Shown here: one piece after another, positions 5,408 through 6,178 of the stretch
Layout of the letters: each line of letters begins with the position of its first letter
How positions within the stretch are numbered: the stretch's first letter is position 1
Source of the DNA: an uncultured Lachnospiraceae bacterium
Lineage (GTDB): Bacteria > Bacillota > Clostridia > Lachnospirales > Lachnospiraceae
Assembly: GCA_946639085.1 (NCBI GenBank)
Contig: CAMPBP010000082.1
Location: 1 to 6,178 of the forward strand
Reading direction: 5' to 3'
Length of the DNA stretch: 6,178 bases
Notes under the pieces: generated by a model
Databases searched by the model: none
What the model was told of the DNA's origin: nothing
The model's input: the letters and a program-made list of their open reading frames with translations, nothing else
Position numbers and translations under genes: made by a program

Positions 5408-5436
5408 TTGAATGAGGCCGGCTCATATGGTATAAA
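5408..5436 (+). promoter_or_regulatory. Promoter of the DHH phosphoesterase gene
   Basis: TTGAAT (5408-5413) and TATAAA (5431-5436) are spaced by 17 bases, and TGG directly before TATAAA gives an extended -10. Transcription should start near 5443, leaving a leader of about 26 bases before ATG 5469. Confidence 0.65.
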
Positions 5437-5468
5437 AGTATTGATAAACCGTTGGAAAGTGAGCCAAG

Positions 5469-6178
5469 ATGAAACTAAGCGAATTATTATCTTATCCATC
5501 AGTCATCGTTCAGTGCCATGACAACCCCGACGCAGACGCGATAGCCAGCGGATGGGCTCTGTATAAGTATTTCAAGAAAAACAACGTTCCCGTGAGATTT
5601 ATATACGGTGGCAAGTTTGAGATAAAGAAATCCAATCTCATGCTCATGGTCACAAACTTCAACATTCCCATCGAGTATGTGACCGAGCTTAACGAAGTGC
5701 CGGATCTGCTTATAACCGTCGACTGCCAGTACTGCGAAGGAAACGTTTGGCACTTGGATGCGAAGACGGTAGCAGTGATCGATCACCACAGAGTCTCGGG
5801 ACAGCTTCCCATACTTAACGACGTTCGTTCAAATCTCGGATCCTGCTCCACGCTCGTCTGGGATCTTTTAAACAAAGAGGGAACAGACGTTAACGAAGAC
5901 CCCGATCTCGCAACGGCTTTATACTACGGTCTCTTAACCGATACCAACGGATTTGCGGAACTCTCCCACCCTCTCGATAGAGACTTAAGAGACGAGCTTG
6001 TCATAAAGAGAAGTTACATCACACTGTTCAGAAATTCCAACTTAAGCTTCGGTGAGTTGAAGATTGCGGGGGAAGCACTGGAAAACTCTTTCACCGAGCC
6101 AAAATATAAATACGGAATGATCGAAGCCAAGCCCTGTGATCCCAACATACTGGGAGTTATCAGCGACATGTTTCTCGA
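5469..6178 (+). CDS. DHH-family phosphoesterase (NrnA-like), C-terminus cut by window edge
   Basis: The frame is open for 236 codons plus two bases from ATG 5469 to the window end. The start is fixed because an in-frame stop (TGA 5460-5462) lies just upstream; a modest GGAAAG sits nine bases before ATG. The DHH metal-binding motifs are all present: motif I CHDNPDADAIASG (16-28, His17, Asp21, Asp23), motif II TVDCQ (Asp85), motif III IDHHR (105-107 DHH) and motif IV LLTDTNGF (Asp158). GSCSTLVWDLL (124-134) is also typical. These should hold two Mn2+ ions for phosphodiester hydrolysis in the cytoplasm. The family includes nanoRNA/pAp phosphatases (NrnA) and cyclic-di-AMP-related enzymes. The C-terminal DHHA1 substrate domain, which would separate these, lies outside the window. 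There are no N-terminal membrane segments, so it is not a GdpP-type protein. It has its own promoter, after the preceding operon's terminator. Confidence 0.9.
   Translation, partial: MKLSELLSYPSVIVQCHDNPDADAIASGWALYKYFKKNNVPVRFIYGGKFEIKKSNLMLMVTNFNIPIEYVTELNEVPDLLITVDCQYCEGNVWHLDAKTVAVIDHHRVSGQLPILNDVRSNLGSCSTLVWDLLNKEGTDVNEDPDLATALYYGLLTDTNGFAELSHPLDRDLRDELVIKRSYITLFRNSNLSFGELKIAGEALENSFTEPKYKYGMIEAKPCDPNILGVISDMFL

Noticed and set aside
1..6178. Defence system, mobile element, CRISPR array or RNA gene.
   Set aside because: No transposase, integrase, nuclease-defence domains, direct repeat arrays, tRNA or rRNA signatures were found on either strand.

Overview
The window looks like a chromosomal segment of a low-to-moderate G+C Firmicute, most likely a Lachnospiraceae-type clostridium (Butyrivibrio/Roseburia-like). 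This rests on the protein styles: a group II branched-chain aminotransferase, a yeast-HIS6-type HisA, a cytoplasmic GH113-like glycosidase, an acidic Ser/Thr/Lys-rich lipoprotein, and AGGAGG-type ribosome binding sites. It holds seven coding regions, two of them cut by the window ends. I see no rRNA, tRNA, CRISPR array, insertion sequence or phage gene. No intergenic gap exceeds 180 bases.

Layout. Left third, minus strand: ilvE (2082 to 1057) with a clear promoter and its own terminator, followed by a surface lipoprotein gene (942 to beyond base 1) whose leader RNA can fold into a long hairpin ending against the Shine-Dalgarno. Middle: a eukaryotic-type hisA on the plus strand (2260-3042), divergent from ilvE and convergent with an AraC-family regulator on the minus strand (3943-3044), with a single base between the two genes. 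Each gene of this pair appears to have its intrinsic terminator inside the coding sequence of the other. Right third, plus strand: a GH113-like glycoside hydrolase (4056-4994), divergent from the AraC gene; then an 11-base gap and a 108-residue piece of a short-chain dehydrogenase (5006-5332) that keeps the catalytic half but lacks the NAD(P)-binding half; then a strong terminator; then an independently promoted DHH-family phosphoesterase gene (5469 to beyond 6178).

How the genes relate. The AraC regulator and the divergent glycosidase share a 112-base control region and probably form a sugar-responsive module: the regulator has a sugar-binding-type cupin domain, and the enzyme has no signal peptide and should act on imported oligosaccharides. 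ilvE and hisA are unrelated amino-acid genes placed back to back, and hisA stands apart from any histidine operon here. The most unusual observations are the reciprocal embedded terminators of hisA and araC, the eukaryotic-type HisA, the half-SDR behind the glycosidase, and the leader hairpin of the lipoprotein gene. I found no evidence for a defence, mobile or otherwise wholly new multi-gene system.
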